DNA from: Chloroflexota bacterium
GTDB taxonomy: Bacteria > Chloroflexota > Anaerolineae > Anaerolineales > Villigracilaceae
Assembly (NCBI GenBank): GCA_021796315.1
Contig: JAJYOH010000339.1
Coordinates: 1 to 6,719 of the forward strand
DNA length: 6,719 nt
Direction: 5' to 3'
The notes under the pieces were generated by a model. That model had not been told where the DNA came from, ran no database searches, and saw nothing but the letters and a program-made list of their open reading frames with translations. Shown one piece after another: positions 6,056-6,719 of this stretch. The number at the start of each line of letters is the position of its first letter. The first letter of the stretch is position 1. Made by a program: the position numbers and the translations under genes.

Positions 6056-6719
6056 GAGATTTTGCCGCCAAGAACGGGCGGCTCCTCCAAGGTCCGTTTG
6101 CATGTTGCCTCCCCCAACCCCCGGGTCAACAACTATGTTTCCTTTGACAATCGCCATTAAAAATCCCTGCCCCTTAGTTAAGTTAATGTTTCCGGCAATA
6201 TCCATGCCTGCATTGTCTACCATCAGTATTACTTTTCTTGATCCCATGTTTAACGCAGAGGTTGTTAATGCCAGGTTGGAATGAAGCAAGCCGTCATATT
6301 TATACCAATAATATCCCGTTTCAGGATCGATAGTCCCCGAGTTGACTGCCGATTGGTCAAAAGTATTAGCGGGTACAGTATTAATTACCGTAGTTGCCGG
6401 AATTAAGTTGGCAAAGTAGGAGTAGCTGTAAACTTTAGCGCCAACCGCAGTGGTATTTGCCATTTGAGCGGTTACTGAAACATTTGAAGGAGTTAAATTT
6501 GTTCCCCCGCCGTAGGCAGGAACCCCCGGATATCCGCCCCCGCCCGCCAGCCCGAAGTAGCTGCCGGCGGAAACTTTGCTGACTAAATCTCCGTTGGCCA
6601 TAATATCGCTATCCTTTACCTGCCACCAGGAGAAGTAGCAGGCCTGGGTGTTGCAGGCCCGGGTTTGGTACGAAGTCCCGCAGGCGTTTACACGGTACTG
6701 CGTTCCCCCGCCGCAGGTT
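5921..6719 (-). CDS. Partial surface-protein gene (CPR-like), N-terminus outside window, C-terminus probably truncated
   Basis: The minus-strand frame is open from the window edge to a stop at 5921, so the true start is beyond 6719 and the ATG at 6601 is internal. The first visible residues (6718-6635) carry a thrombospondin type-1-like motif: CGGGTQYR, then C, then QTRACNTQAC. WWQVKDSDIMANGD follows, then a Gly-rich GGGGYPGVPAYGGGTNLT, then GYYWYKYDGLL, LNMGSRKVILMVD, IAGNINLTKGQGFLMAIVKGNIVVDPGVGG. This succession resembles large secreted or cell-surface proteins of Patescibacteria (Microgenomates-type); the function is unknown. Resemblance stops near 6105. The remaining ~60 residues run antisense through the acetyltransferase 3' end and carry no matching motif, so the gene is probably cut by a deletion, insertion or assembly join. 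Above 6110 the DNA is more AT-rich than the other genes. A real coding segment is likely; the stop at 5921 may be artefactual. Confidence 0.65.
   Translation of the reverse strand, partial: TCGGGTQYRVNACGTSYQTRACNTQACYFSWWQVKDSDIMANGDLVSKVSAGSYFGLAGGGGYPGVPAYGGGTNLTPSNVSVTAQMANTTAVGAKVYSYSYFANLIPATTVINTVPANTFDQSAVNSGTIDPETGYYWYKYDGLLHSNLALTTSALNMGSRKVILMVDNAGMDIAGNINLTKGQGFLMAIVKGNIVVDPGVGGGNMQTDLGGAARSWRQNLLLFQDCPHHKLIDSTKPILVFLVPAHEIEFVAAMLAGPLDLVSE

Noticed and set aside
6064..6082. GCCGCC/GGCGGC hairpin just after the acetyltransferase stop, as a terminator
   Set aside because: The stem is 6 bp and no T run follows on either strand (plus continues TCCTCC, minus continues AAAATC).

Overview
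The window looks like a piece of a moderately GC-rich bacterial genome, most plausibly Chloroflexota (Anaerolineae-like). This is an inference from gene style, not a proven placement. It rests on a degenerate PP2C-like/propeller membrane protein, a FemAB/CelD-type acetyltransferase, and dispersed repeats starting GTCATTGCGAGG. The last ~600 bp resemble surface proteins of Patescibacteria (CPR, Microgenomates-type) and do not match the rest in style or composition.

Layout: (1) 25-810 (+), the ATPase of an ECF-type (CbiO/EcfA) ABC transporter, probably for cobalt or nickel. (2) 815-858, a shared bidirectional terminator. (3) 872-2083 (-), metK, S-adenosylmethionine synthetase. (4) 2084-2435, no protein gene, but a full metK control region: a strong sigma-70-type promoter, a SAM-I (S-box) riboswitch, a mutually exclusive antiterminator and a terminator just before the metK ribosome binding site. 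(5) 2436-4748 (-), a 770-residue single-pass membrane protein with an N-terminal PP2C-like fold lacking metal ligands, a Pro-rich linker, one TM helix, a short coiled coil and a C-terminal beta-propeller-like domain. (6) 4749-5020, a divergent intergenic region holding a candidate promoter and a ~131-bp inverted-repeat (MITE-like) element. (7) 5021-6055 (+), a GNAT/FemAB-like acyltransferase that appears to carry a small in-frame repeat insertion. (8) 5921-6719 (-), an open frame running off the window. Its upstream part, above about 6105, reads as a TSP1-like Cys motif followed by a CPR-type surface-protein domain. Its C-terminal part is antisense to the acetyltransferase and is probably not real protein.

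The genes do not form one pathway. The best-supported biology is SAM feedback on metK: SAM made by MetK is sensed by its own leader RNA, and both competing RNA structures can be read base by base. The least expected points are the pseudo-phosphatase/propeller receptor-like protein and the abrupt junction near 6056-6110, which could be an assembly chimera, a truncated foreign gene, or a real inter-phylum insertion.
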